From Mesorhizobium sp. dw_380 (GTDB taxonomy: Bacteria > Pseudomonadota > Alphaproteobacteria > Rhizobiales > Rhizobiaceae): DNA of 52,205 nucleotides. The stretch covers positions 1 through 52,205 of the forward strand of contig NZ_JAFFIW010000045.1 of the NCBI RefSeq assembly GCF_018588885.1, read 5' to 3'. The notes beneath the pieces were generated by a model that was not told the DNA's origin, did no database searches, and worked only from the letters and a program-made list of their open reading frames with translations. This document shows positions 1 to 7,971 of the stretch, in pieces. Position 1 is the stretch's first letter. Each line of letters begins with the position of its first letter. A program made the translations under genes and the position numbers.

Positions 1-1
1 C

Positions 2-169
2 GGCTGCGTCACCGTGCTGGAGACGCCTCGGTGCAACAGGGCGGCCAATGCCAAGGAGACCTCCGTGTTCTCATCTCCGCTGACCGCGCCTTCAGGGGTA
101 GCGTCAGGTCAGAGTAGCAAGGCTGCCGAGCCGAAGGCAGCTAGGGGCAAGAGTTCGAAGGCCAAATAA
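2..169 (+). CDS. C-terminal fragment of an unknown protein (cut by window edge)
   Basis: An open frame enters from the left edge and ends at TAA 167-169, giving about 55 residues. The tail is rich in Ala, Ser and Lys and ends with alternating lysines (KSSKAK). This low-complexity basic end resembles the disordered C-termini of many rhizobial proteins and does not identify a family. A strong hairpin terminator follows 28 bases after the stop, which supports a real gene end here. The start and the folded domain lie outside the window, so no function is assigned. Confidence 0.5.
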   Translation, partial: GCVTVLETPRCNRAANAKETSVFSSPLTAPSGVASGQSSKAAEPKAARGKSSKAK

Positions 170-196
170 GCCCATCGGACTTTCTCACGGCATTTC

Positions 197-225
197 AAAG
201 CCCCGGAACTCGGTTCCGGGGCTTT
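197..225. terminator. Bidirectional hairpin terminator
   Basis: A perfect 12-bp stem (197-208 with 214-225, loop CTCGG) is bounded by AAAG and CTTT. It sits between the plus-strand gene ending at 169 and the minus-strand hydrolase whose stop codon (224-226) overlaps the last stem bases. The geometry fits a terminator shared by two convergent genes. The flanking T/A tracts are short (3 bases), so efficiency is unknown. Confidence 0.75.
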
Positions 226-1120
226 ACCTTTCGAGAACAATCGGCTCAGCCCGGTCCAGAAACGCGGCTATGGCGACGGGTAGGTTGTTGGTCTCCAGGA
301 GAGGCGCGTGGCCCTGTTCTTCGACCGTGATCGTCTCCATCCCAGGGTGACGCTTTTGCATTTGGTTGAGCGTACCGGTCGACAGCAATCTCGAATTAGC
401 GCCGCGTATGGCAAGCAAGGGAATGGCGGCCAACGCATCGAATTGCGGCCAAAGGGTCGGCAACGGCTGGGAAAGGTCGAGACTGGCAACCGTCTCAACC
501 AGTTTCGGATCAAAATCCGGCAACAGCCCTTGGTCCGTCTCGCGGTAGAGCGCCCCCACCATCCGCATCCAGTCGGCGTCGGTGAGCATGGGAAAGCCCT
601 TGCGGTGAACGCTGCGCTGCGCATCCATTATCTCGGCGAAGGTTTTCGGCTTCGGCGCGCGTTCGAGATAGGACTGGATGTGGGCGAGGCCGGCCGGCTC
701 GATCACTGGCCCGATATCGTTGAGAACAATGGCTTTCAGCACCGCCGGCTGCAAGGCGCCGAGCACATGGATGATCAGCCCGCCGCGCGAGGTGCCGATG
801 AAGGCCGCCTCTTCGATGCCGAGTGCCGCCAGCCCCGCAAGGACATCGCCGGCCTCGACGCCGACATTATAGTGGCTGACATCGGGATCGTAGGCCGACT
901 GCCCGCGCCCGCGATAGTCGAAGGCAACCACCTTGCGCGCATTCGGTCCTGTCGAAAGACGCAGCGCCAGTTCGTGAAAATCCCGCGCGTTGCGGGTCAA
1001 GCCGGGCAGGCAGACGACCGGCCAATATCCGGAAGTCGCTTCGCCATAGACGCGTGCATGAAGTCTGAGCCCATCCGGCGCGGCGTAGAAGAAGTCGGAA
1101 AAGCCTTCGTGGTTTGACAT
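224..1120 (-). CDS. Alpha/beta hydrolase
   Basis: A 298-residue cytoplasmic alpha/beta-hydrolase-fold protein without a signal peptide. The nucleophile elbow GTSRGG places Ser111 as nucleophile. An oxyanion-hole-type segment (VVCLPGLTRN) lies around residues 35-44, a strand-turn with FDYRGRGQS follows at about 68-75, and the catalytic His is His271 in EEQGHAPLLE. Length and motifs are typical of the fold, but the substrate cannot be read: esterases, lactonases and C-C hydrolases share this pattern. The ATG start at 1118-1120 has an AG-rich stretch upstream. The gene stands alone between a terminator and a palindromic repeat. Confidence 0.85.
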   Translation of the reverse strand: MSNHEGFSDFFYAAPDGLRLHARVYGEATSGYWPVVCLPGLTRNARDFHELALRLSTGPNARKVVAFDYRGRGQSAYDPDVSHYNVGVEAGDVLAGLAALGIEEAAFIGTSRGGLIIHVLGALQPAVLKAIVLNDIGPVIEPAGLAHIQSYLERAPKPKTFAEIMDAQRSVHRKGFPMLTDADWMRMVGALYRETDQGLLPDFDPKLVETVASLDLSQPLPTLWPQFDALAAIPLLAIRGANSRLLSTGTLNQMQKRHPGMETITVEEQGHAPLLETNNLPVAIAAFLDRAEPIVLER

Positions 1121-1192
1121 CTGAAAAAGACTCCTGGCCGGCTTGTTTCCGACTGCTACAGATGAGTGCAGGGATGGTCAAACGAAGGTCTT

Positions 1193-1337
1193 CCTTCTCC
1201 CCTTGCGGGAGAAGGTGGATCGGCGCGATAGCGTCGAGACGGATGAGGGGTGTTCCAGCGGAGTGAGACGCTGGCGTTCCCTGGAACACCCCTCATCCGT
1301 CGCCTTCGGCGACACCTTCTCCCACAAGGGGAGAAGG
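1193..1337. repeat. Intergenic palindromic repeat, CTTCTCCC family
   Basis: A nested inverted repeat fills the gap between the hydrolase and the lytic transglycosylase. The outer arms 1193-1217 and 1313-1337 are nearly complementary 25-mers built on CCTTCTCCC; the inner arms 1238-1257 and 1282-1301 are a complementary 20-bp pair. The whole can fold into a long hairpin with a small central loop. Elements of this type are common between genes in Mesorhizobium-like genomes; that statement is recalled, not checked here. It could terminate transcription for either neighbour. Confidence 0.85.
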
Positions 1338-1348
1338 ACAGGAAAGCC

Positions 1349-3379
1349 TCAACTCCGCCCGTTAACAAGGTCACCGACAATATCGTATTTGCCGGAAATA
1401 CGCATCTTGTAGACCTCGTAATTCTCCATCACGCGCTGCACGTAACTTCTTGTTTCCGTGTAGGGAATCCGTTCGATCCAGTCGACCACCGCATCGATGT
1501 CCTTGCCGCGCGGGTCGCCGTATTTCGCCACCCACTGGCTGGCCCGGTTGGGCCCGGCATTGTAGCCGGCGAAGGTCAGCACGTAGGAGCCATTGAAACG
1601 ATCGAGCTGCTCGCCGAGGAAGGCCGAGCCAAGCGTTGCATTGTAGCCGGCGTCGGTGGTCAGCCTTGCCTGTGAAAACTGCAAGCCGGCCTTCTTCGCC
1701 AATTGTCTGGCGGTTCCCGGCATCAGCTGCAGCAGCCCGCGCGCGCCGGCACTTGATACCGCGCCGATGTTGAACTCGCTCTCCTGGCGGGCGATCGCAT
1801 AGGCCAGCGCCTTGCCCGAGCCGGAAATATTGGCCGAATCGGGAATGACGCCGAGCGGGTGCGACAGCGCACCGACATCGATGCCGCGCGCGCCGGCGAT
1901 CTTGCCAACCTTCAGCGCCATGAAATGGTTGCCCTGCTTCTCGGCAAGGACAGCGAGCAGCGCCAGTTCGCCAGGGCTGGTCAACTGCCCTGCGAGGTCG
2001 CGATAGAGCGTTTCGGCATAGCGATCATAGCCTGCCTCCTGCAGCCGCTTGATGGCACTGACGGCCTCGCGGCCGGCAAAACTCTGCCGGTCGGCAGCAC
2101 TTGGCGAGGGATAGACGATGTCGAGCGCCTGCCGGCCGACACGTTCGGCGGCAAGCTGGCCGTAAAAAGTCGTGCCATAGCCAGCCGCGCGCCCAAAATA
2201 GTCCTTGGCGTTGCCGGGACCGCCGACTTCCGCGGCACGGCCGAGCCAGTAATAGGCGCGCGACAGGGTCATCGGCCCCTGGGCGAGGTCGGCAATGCGC
2301 GCGAAATGCGTTGCGGCAAGCTTGGGATCGTTGAGGCCGCGCAACGCATACCAGCCGGCATGGAACTCGGCCTCGGCCGCATTGGCGGAGCTTTCGGCAG
2401 CATGGGTGGCGACGATCCGGTAGCCCATCTTTACGTCGCCCTGGTCGACCAGTTCGCGCGACAGCACGCGGCGCTCGACCCACCAGGCGTCCGGATCGAC
2501 CAGAGCCTCGCGATCGGTCGGTGCCTTCATCACAACGGCTGCCGCGCCGGCAAAATCCTCTTGCTTGCGCAGATACTCGGCTTGCGCGAAGAAATAGCCG
2601 GCCGAACGCTGCGCTGCCGGCACCGCCTTCAGCAGTTTCAGCGCATTCTTGTCGCCCCTGTCGGCGGCGGCCCAGGCGTCCGCCAGTTGCTGGGCGCCGG
2701 CAAGGCTGGCGACGCGCAGGGCGGAATTCATCCGGTCGGCATAGAACATGCGCTCCATGCGAAAACGATGGTCGGCCGCAGGAATCAAGCTGCCGAACTC
2801 CTTGATCAGCGCCGCCTCGTCCTTGGCCTCCAGGATCGCTGTGCGCCAGAACGGCGACAGCACCGAGCGCGCCGCCTTGATGTCACCCGACGCCACATAG
2901 GCGCGGGCGAGAACCATCACGCCCTCGAATGTCTGCGGCTGGCTGCCGTCGAACGCCCGCACGACGATGTTGGGGGCGGGGTTCTCGCGATAGAGCGCCC
3001 GCTCGCTGTTCTTGCGCAAGGCAACGGTGCCCGGCCAGTTGGGCAGCATCTTCGCGGCCGCCGCGATATCACTGCTCGGCACCTTGTCGCCGCCGTAGAG
3101 TGCTATCGCCCAGGCCAGTATGTGCTGGTCGAGCGACTGGGCGGGAAGCGCATCGCGCACACCGCGAGCCCGGGGAATATCGCCGGCCGCCAGTGCGTCC
3201 AATCCGCTTTTCAACATCGCGACGCTGGGCGAGGTGGCCTGTTGCGCCGTGTCCTGCGGGCTCGGTATCGGGATCGCCGAGGTGACCCGCACATCGACGC
3301 TGCCGCTGATCGCCACGCCGGGCATCAGCGCGGCGATGGCGCCGAGCAGCGCGAAGAGGTGGGGCCGACTGGTCGGCAT
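1349..3379 (-). CDS. slt: Soluble lytic murein transglycosylase (Slt family)
   Basis: A periplasmic enzyme of 676 residues that cleaves the MurNAc-GlcNAc bond of peptidoglycan to form 1,6-anhydromuropeptides. From ATG 3379 the N-terminus (MPTSRPHLFALLGAIAAL) is a signal peptide ending near ...VAISGS. An upstream in-frame start at 3433 would put polar residues before the signal, so it is not preferred. A long alpha-helical superhelical region (U/L-type, about 60-510) precedes the SLT domain. Catalytic Glu533 lies in AIARQESEFN, followed by GARGLLQLMPGTA and AGYNAGPNRA, all hallmark SLT motifs. It appears monocistronic. A paralogous membrane-bound MltC/E type is unlikely given the length and helical domain. 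Confidence 0.93.
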   Translation of the reverse strand: MPTSRPHLFALLGAIAALMPGVAISGSVDVRVTSAIPIPSPQDTAQQATSPSVAMLKSGLDALAAGDIPRARGVRDALPAQSLDQHILAWAIALYGGDKVPSSDIAAAAKMLPNWPGTVALRKNSERALYRENPAPNIVVRAFDGSQPQTFEGVMVLARAYVASGDIKAARSVLSPFWRTAILEAKDEAALIKEFGSLIPAADHRFRMERMFYADRMNSALRVASLAGAQQLADAWAAADRGDKNALKLLKAVPAAQRSAGYFFAQAEYLRKQEDFAGAAAVVMKAPTDREALVDPDAWWVERRVLSRELVDQGDVKMGYRIVATHAAESSANAAEAEFHAGWYALRGLNDPKLAATHFARIADLAQGPMTLSRAYYWLGRAAEVGGPGNAKDYFGRAAGYGTTFYGQLAAERVGRQALDIVYPSPSAADRQSFAGREAVSAIKRLQEAGYDRYAETLYRDLAGQLTSPGELALLAVLAEKQGNHFMALKVGKIAGARGIDVGALSHPLGVIPDSANISGSGKALAYAIARQESEFNIGAVSSAGARGLLQLMPGTARQLAKKAGLQFSQARLTTDAGYNATLGSAFLGEQLDRFNGSYVLTFAGYNAGPNRASQWVAKYGDPRGKDIDAVVDWIERIPYTETRSYVQRVMENYEVYKMRISGKYDIVGDLVNGRS

Positions 3380-3519
3380 GATTTCGTGTCTTTCCCTAGT
3401 CCCGCATTTTGACAGCAGGCGAAGAAGCCTCAAAGGCTAAACTTAGGTCGTGAAGGGCTCGTAAACACTGGGTTATTGAGGCCGTTCGAATTGCGCTTGC
3501 TGGCACCATGGCAATGCTT

Positions 3520-3553
3520 GCCGCGCAACCATGTCGAGACTATGGTGCGCGGC
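3520..3553. other. Hairpin upstream of dapA
   Basis: A 12-13-bp stem (3520-3532 with 3542-3553, one bulged base, loop GTCGAGACT) lies in the 246-bp gap between the divergent slt and dapA genes. No T-run follows on either strand, so it is not a typical terminator. It may be a 5'-leader structure of dapA or an operator; nothing else here decides. Confidence 0.4.
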
Positions 3554-3625
3554 TTCGCTTTCGGTTAGAAGGCGCGCACGACAAACTGACCGACAAAACA
3601 AAGAAGTCCCAAGGAGTTGGACGAC

Positions 3626-4507
3626 ATGCTGAGAGGCTCGCTTACTGCGCTCGTGACACCGTTCGAAAAGAGCGGGCGTTTCGACGAGAAAGCCTTTCGC
3701 GCGTTTGTCGACTGGCAACTCGCTGAGGGCACGAAGGGCCTGGTCCCGGTCGGCACCACCGGCGAGTCGCCGACGCTGTCGCATGACGAGCACCGCCATG
3801 TCGTCAAGGTTTGCATCGAGGTGGCCAAGGGCCGCGCTCCAGTCGTTGCTGGCGCAGGTTCCAACAACACCGAGGAAGCCGTTGGCCTCGTGCAATATGC
3901 CGAAAAGGCCGGCGCCGACGCCGCTTTGGTTGTCACGCCTTACTACAACAAGCCCACGCAGCGCGGGCTCTACGAGCATTTCGCCGCCGTCGCCAGGGCG
4001 ACCAAGCTGCCGATCATCATCTACAACATCCCGCCGCGCTCGGTCATCGACATGATGCCGGAGACGATGGGCCGGCTGGCGCACGACTTCAAGAACATCG
4101 TCGGCGTCAAGGATGCCACCGGCAAGGTCGAGCGTGTTTCCGAGCAGCGGATGACTTGCGGCAAGGACTTCATCCAGCTTTCGGGCGAGGATGCTTCGGC
4201 GCTCGGCTTCAACGCGCATGGCGGCGTCGGCTGCATCTCGGTGACGTCGAATGTCGCACCGAGGTTGTGCGCCGAATTCCAGGAGGCGACCCTATCCGGT
4301 GACAGCGCCAAGGCGCTGGAGCTGCAGGGTCGTCTCTTGCCGCTGCACAAGGCGATCTTCATCGAGCCCGGCGTTTCCGGCGCCAAATACGCGCTGTCGA
4401 AGCTCGGCAAGGTCGAGAACGTGCTGCGTTCGCCGTTGGTCACGGTCGAGCCGTCGACGGCCGAAAAGATCGATGCGGCCATGAAGCACGCTGGCTTGAT
4501 TAATTAG
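3626..4507 (+). CDS. dapA: 4-hydroxy-tetrahydrodipicolinate synthase (DapA)
   Basis: A 293-residue class I aldolase. It condenses pyruvate with aspartate semialdehyde, the first committed step of lysine and meso-diaminopimelate synthesis. The start is ATG 3626 with AAGGAG at 3611-3616; an in-frame TTG at 3617 abuts the SD and is rejected. The family motif GTTGESPTL is near residues 43-51, Tyr133 lies in YNIPPRS, and the Schiff-base Lys162 lies in VGVKDATG. Length matches E. coli DapA (292). smpB follows in the same direction after a palindromic gap, an arrangement common in alphaproteobacteria. Confidence 0.97.
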   Translation: MLRGSLTALVTPFEKSGRFDEKAFRAFVDWQLAEGTKGLVPVGTTGESPTLSHDEHRHVVKVCIEVAKGRAPVVAGAGSNNTEEAVGLVQYAEKAGADAALVVTPYYNKPTQRGLYEHFAAVARATKLPIIIYNIPPRSVIDMMPETMGRLAHDFKNIVGVKDATGKVERVSEQRMTCGKDFIQLSGEDASALGFNAHGGVGCISVTSNVAPRLCAEFQEATLSGDSAKALELQGRLLPLHKAIFIEPGVSGAKYALSKLGKVENVLRSPLVTVEPSTAEKIDAAMKHAGLIN

Positions 4508-4508
4508 C

Positions 4509-4650
4509 GAGCCCGTTTGGAAACTCTACTCCTGCGGCCATCTGAAGGCGCCACCTGCGCTCCCGGTGCTCGCGTACTATATGTACGCTCCGCTCCGGTT
4601 CTCGGTAGCACCATCATCTGACTCGCAGGAGCGAGTTTCGAAACGGACTC
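4509..4650. repeat. Intergenic inverted-repeat element between dapA and smpB
   Basis: Imperfect outer arms 4509-4536 and 4624-4650 (GTTTCGAAAC-containing, about 80 percent complementary) enclose a small palindrome GCGTAC-N5-GTACGC at 4572-4588. The element fills nearly the whole dapA-smpB gap and ends a few bases before the smpB start. It resembles the mosaic palindromic elements of rhizobial genomes. Identity with a named family is not claimed. Confidence 0.7.
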
Positions 4651-4657
4651 TAGACGT

Positions 4658-5137
4658 ATGAATCAAGTCAGAAAAGCCGATCCCAACAACAAGACCGTTG
4701 CGGAAAACCGCAAGGCGCGGTTTTCCTATGAGGTGCTCGACACGATCGAGGCCGGGTTGGTGCTGACCGGCACCGAGGTCAAGTCGTTGCGCCAGGGCCA
4801 GGCCAATATCCAGGACAGCTATGCCTCGGTCGAGGGCGGCGAGATCTGGCTGATCAACTCCTATCTGCCGGAATATCTGCAGGCCAACCGCTTCAACCAC
4901 GAGCCGCGCCGGCGCCGCAAACTCCTGCTCAACAAGCGCGAGATGGCCAAGCTGTCGCAAAGCGTCGACCGCGAAGGTATGACGCTGGTGCCGCTGAAGA
5001 TCTATTTCAACGATCAGGGCCGCGCCAAGCTGCTGCTCGCCGTCGGCCGCGGCAAGAAATTGCACGACAAGCGCGAAACCGAGAAGCAGCGCGACTGGTC
5101 GCGCGAGAAGGGCCGACTGTTGAAGGAACGAGGCTAG
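4658..5137 (+). CDS. smpB: SsrA-binding protein SmpB
   Basis: A 159-residue tmRNA-binding protein that delivers alanyl-tmRNA to stalled ribosomes in trans-translation. The sequence shows the SmpB OB-fold core: KARFSYEVLDTIEAGLVLTG, EVKSLRQGQANIQDSY, the EYLQANRFNHEPRRRRKLLL segment and a basic C-terminal tail (KQRDWSREKGRLLKERG) that enters the mRNA channel. Length is normal. It follows dapA in the same direction and is 15 bases ahead of the GH25 gene, so the three may share transcription, although a palindromic element separates dapA and smpB. Confidence 0.97.
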   Translation: MNQVRKADPNNKTVAENRKARFSYEVLDTIEAGLVLTGTEVKSLRQGQANIQDSYASVEGGEIWLINSYLPEYLQANRFNHEPRRRRKLLLNKREMAKLSQSVDREGMTLVPLKIYFNDQGRAKLLLAVGRGKKLHDKRETEKQRDWSREKGRLLKERG

Positions 5138-5152
5138 GCTGGGGCTGTTCGC

Positions 5153-5863
5153 TTGAAGCGCCGGATTGTCCTTCTGAGTTTGGCTAGCCTGGTCCTGGTA
5201 TGCCTGGTCGCTGTGGGCGGTTATCTCTATTTCAGGGCGTTCTCACCGGACCGTGGCAAGTATCCGGTCAGAGGCATCGACGTCTCCCACCATCAAGGCG
5301 AGATCGACTGGCGGCGCGTTGCCGCCGACGATGTCGCCTTCGCCGTCATCAAGGCGACCGAGGGTGGCGACCATGTCGACGATGCGTTCGCCAGGAATCT
5401 GCGCGAGGCCCGCACGGCCGGCCTTGCCGTCGGCGCCTATCATTTCTTCACCTTCTGCCGGTCCGGTGCCGACCAGGCCAAGAATTTCATCTCGGTCGTG
5501 CCGCACGACCAAACCCTGCTGCCGCCGGTCGTCGACATCGAGTTCGGCGGCAATTGTCCGCAGCGTCCATCGCCAGAACAGTTGGATGCCGAACTCCGGG
5601 CTTTCCTCGGACCTGTCGAGGCGGCGTTCGGCAAGACGGCGATCGTCTATCTGACCGATGAGGCCGAGGCCACCTACGCCGGCCAGGTCGCCGCTCGCCC
5701 GCTCTGGCTTCGCTCGCTGCTCGTGGAGCCGGACCGCCACGACTGGATCTATTGGCAATACCACAACAGGGGACGCGTGGACGGCATCGAGGGCGACGTC
5801 GACCTGAACGTTTTGCAGGGCGGGCGGGACAAACTGGCGGCGCTGCTCGCGCAGGCGCGTTGA
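5153..5863 (+). CDS. Membrane-anchored glycoside hydrolase family 25 (lysozyme-like)
   Basis: A 236-residue protein starting at TTG 5153 (Met-Lys-Arg-Arg), with an N-terminal hydrophobic helix at about residues 5-27 that is either a signal anchor or an uncleaved signal. The GH25 (Chalaropsis/muramidase) barrel follows: GIDVSHHQGEIDW with Asp43, FAVIKATEGG, VGAYHFF, PPVVDIEFGG carrying the predicted catalytic Asp-x-Glu, and WIYWQYHNRGRVDGIEGDVDLN near the end. It presumably cleaves peptidoglycan from the periplasmic side of the inner membrane. No ATG lies near in frame, so the TTG start is accepted. Confidence 0.88.
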   Translation: MKRRIVLLSLASLVLVCLVAVGGYLYFRAFSPDRGKYPVRGIDVSHHQGEIDWRRVAADDVAFAVIKATEGGDHVDDAFARNLREARTAGLAVGAYHFFTFCRSGADQAKNFISVVPHDQTLLPPVVDIEFGGNCPQRPSPEQLDAELRAFLGPVEAAFGKTAIVYLTDEAEATYAGQVAARPLWLRSLLVEPDRHDWIYWQYHNRGRVDGIEGDVDLNVLQGGRDKLAALLAQAR

Positions 5864-5965
5864 GGTTTTTCTGGCCGGACGGATGGGCAGCACCCTGGAA
5901 TCTGTTTCTCCATAAATCGAGCTATGCCGTTGAGCCTATCGACGATCCGGCTGGTGCCGGCATTG

Positions 5966-6856
5966 TCAAACTGCCCGGGCTGCAGGTCTTGCCATTGCTG
6001 AGAAGCCCATCCCGGCGGCCATGATCGCGATAGCCACGAATTGGATCGTGCTCGGTGTTTCGCCGAGCACGGTCATGCCCACCACCACCGTGGCGATCGG
6101 TACGCACGGCATGAACAACGACGCCGCCTGCGACCCGAGTTGGCCAACGATGTAGGTGTAAAGGAACATGGCGGCCGCACCGGCAAGAAGTCCCTGGATG
6201 ACGACCTGGCTGACGATCTCGGCGCCTGACGCGGCATGCAAGCCGCTTGGTGCGAAGAGGGTGAGAAACGGCAGCGGCGCGCAAGACAGAAGCACCACGG
6301 TCGCTGTCGCCGTCACCGCATTGATACGCCATTGCCGCACAAGCGTTGCATAAGCGGAAAACATGAGGCCCGATCCGAGGAACAGCAGATCGCCGAGGAG
6401 GATTTCATGGGAGCCGCCGCGCGCCGGCCCAATGAACAGCAGCAGCCCGACGATGATGGTGGCGACGCCGACGGCACGTTGGTGCGAAGCGCGCTCCTGG
6501 AGAAGCGATAGCGCGAACGAGAAGAACACGATCGAGGCAGGGCAAAGCGCCGCCCCATGGACGGCGGGAGCGTAGGTCAGGCCCCAATTGATGATCAGCG
6601 GATAAGGCAATCCGGCCAGCACCGCCAACGCCAGTGCCCGCCGCCAGCCCAATGCCTTCATCCGCGCGAAGCCGCTTCGCCAGACGATCGGCAGGAAGAC
6701 AGCACCCGCACCCGCAAAGCGCAGGGCGGCCATGTCGGTCACCGTCAGATGGTCCCTGAGGCTGAAGCGGGCGGCGACGAATTGCACGGCATAGATGCCG
6801 ATCATGGTCAGCCCGGCGACGATCGCCAACTTTGTGTTTGCTGTGTTCTCTGTCAC
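5966..6856 (-). CDS. EamA/DMT-superfamily transporter
   Basis: A 296-residue inner-membrane protein with about ten hydrophobic helices in two EamA repeats (roughly 10-145 and 155-285). A Gly/Ala-rich C-terminal repeat carries the usual PTxxxxVVVGMTVLGETPS segment before the last helices. DMT proteins of this type export amino acids or small metabolites. It is divergent from an Lrp/AsnC-type regulator across 141 bases, a frequent arrangement for amino-acid exporters. The substrate is inferred only from that neighbour. Confidence 0.85.
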   Translation of the reverse strand: MTENTANTKLAIVAGLTMIGIYAVQFVAARFSLRDHLTVTDMAALRFAGAGAVFLPIVWRSGFARMKALGWRRALALAVLAGLPYPLIINWGLTYAPAVHGAALCPASIVFFSFALSLLQERASHQRAVGVATIIVGLLLFIGPARGGSHEILLGDLLFLGSGLMFSAYATLVRQWRINAVTATATVVLLSCAPLPFLTLFAPSGLHAASGAEIVSQVVIQGLLAGAAAMFLYTYIVGQLGSQAASLFMPCVPIATVVVGMTVLGETPSTIQFVAIAIMAAGMGFSAMARPAARAV

Positions 6857-6997
6857 GTCCCTGCCACCGGTAGCGATGCCGCCGCCGGACAGCCCCGAGC
6901 GTTGCGGAAAGCGCAGGATATTGTGGGGCAGGCTGCGACAGAATATGCTCTTTTCGAGAAAATTAAGTGAAACTCACGCGAACAGGGCTGCAACAAC

Positions 6998-7471
6998 GTG
7001 AATCCTGAATCGGGAGATCTTGATGCCATCGATCGCAGTCTTCTACGGCTGCTGCAGGAAGATGGACGCCGCACCACGCTCGATCTGGCAGTCCGCGTCG
7101 GCCTGTCGCCGACTGGTACCAGCCAGCGCGTGAAACGGTTGTTCCGCGACGGGTTCATCACCGCCGTCAGGGCCGTGCTCAATCCGGCAAAGATTGGCCG
7201 CGGCACGCTTGTCTTCATCGAGGTTCGGCTCGATCACACGGCTCCGCATATCTTTGACCGCTTCGCTGAAGCGGTGGCAAAGGCGCCCGAGGTTCTGGAA
7301 TGCCACATGGTCGTCGGCGGTTTCGACTATCTGGTGAAGGCGCGCATTGCCGAGATGGCCGACTATCAGGACTTTCTCAAACGAGTGATCCTGCCGCTGC
7401 CAGGGGTGAAGGAGACACATACCTACGCCTCGATCGGCGACGTGAAACCGGACGCCCTGCTGCCGGTGTGA
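6998..7471 (+). CDS. Lrp/AsnC family transcriptional regulator
   Basis: A 157-residue regulator. The N-terminal AsnC-type helix-turn-helix covers about residues 8-65 (LDAIDRSLLRLLQEDGR through SPTGTSQRVKRLFRDGFI). The C-terminal RAM ligand-binding domain covers 75-150 (AVAKAPEVLECHMVVGGFDYLVKA, DYQDFLKRVILPLPGVKETHTYA). The GTG at 6998 is the only plausible in-frame start close to the domain. It is transcribed away from the EamA transporter. Both promoters must lie in the 141-bp gap, which contains an AT-rich palindromic core (TTTTCGAGAAAA near 6950), so control of the transporter by this protein is likely. Confidence 0.92.
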   Translation: MNPESGDLDAIDRSLLRLLQEDGRRTTLDLAVRVGLSPTGTSQRVKRLFRDGFITAVRAVLNPAKIGRGTLVFIEVRLDHTAPHIFDRFAEAVAKAPEVLECHMVVGGFDYLVKARIAEMADYQDFLKRVILPLPGVKETHTYASIGDVKPDALLPV

Positions 7472-7498
7472 GCTCTGCCGATCCCTACCGCCGCCGCT

Positions 7499-7861
7499 TC
7501 AAGCCGCGGCCTGCGATGCCTCAGGCGCCAGCGTCACATTCGCATCGCCCCACACTTTCAGGGCGGTGATGACCGGTTCCAGGCTTCTGCCGCGCGCCGT
7601 CAGGCTGTATTCCACCTTCGGCGGCACTTCCGGATAGATCTTGCGGGCAATCAGCCCATCGGCTTCCAGTTCGCGGAGCTGGTTGGTCAGCATGCGCTGC
7701 GTGCAGTTCGGAATGCGTCGGCGGATCTCGTTAAAGCGCAGCGTGCCCTCGAATAGATGGTAGAGCACGACGCCTTTCCACTTTCCATCGATATAGCGGA
7801 GCGTTCCCTCCACGGTGCAGCCGGGGCTGCAATCGAATCGTTCATGGCGAATGCGCGGCAT
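7499..7861 (-). CDS. HxlR-family transcriptional regulator
   Basis: A 120-residue winged-helix regulator. The conserved N-terminal Cys pair (Cys11, Cys15 in DCSPGC) leads into TLRYIDGKWKGVVLYHL and the wing/recognition segment RFNEIRRRIPNCTQRMLTNQLRELEADGL. The start ATG at 7861 gives the usual family length; upstream in-frame codons would add an unrelated 32-residue leader. It is divergent from a zinc-type alcohol dehydrogenase. In HxlR families the Cys near the N-terminus often senses electrophiles or quinones, so regulation of the dehydrogenase in response to reactive aldehydes or quinones is a reasonable inference. Confidence 0.9.
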   Translation of the reverse strand: MPRIRHERFDCSPGCTVEGTLRYIDGKWKGVVLYHLFEGTLRFNEIRRRIPNCTQRMLTNQLRELEADGLIARKIYPEVPPKVEYSLTARGRSLEPVITALKVWGDANVTLAPEASQAAA

Positions 7862-7881
7862 GACGGTATCCTTTTCGACAC

Positions 7882-7921
7882 TATGTGCTTTATATTTGCA
7901 TTCTTGCGCTTGACGCACATA
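7882..7921. promoter_or_regulatory. Candidate HxlR operator between divergent genes
   Basis: The half-site TATGTGC (7882-7888) is mirrored by GCACATA (7915-7921) in the 110-bp gap between the HxlR gene and the dehydrogenase. HxlR dimers commonly bind such inverted sites next to their own start. The pairing is perfect over 7 bp but the 26-bp spacer is long. Confidence 0.35.
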
Positions 7922-7971
7922 ATCCGCATCTCTGCCCTGGATAACGCTCAACAGCAATCGCGGAGACCAGA

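Noticed and set aside
1859..3412. 517-codon open frame on the plus strand opposite slt
   Set aside because: Overlaps the well-supported lytic transglycosylase; the translation has the Arg/Gly/His-rich composition of an antisense shadow in high-GC DNA and no motif.
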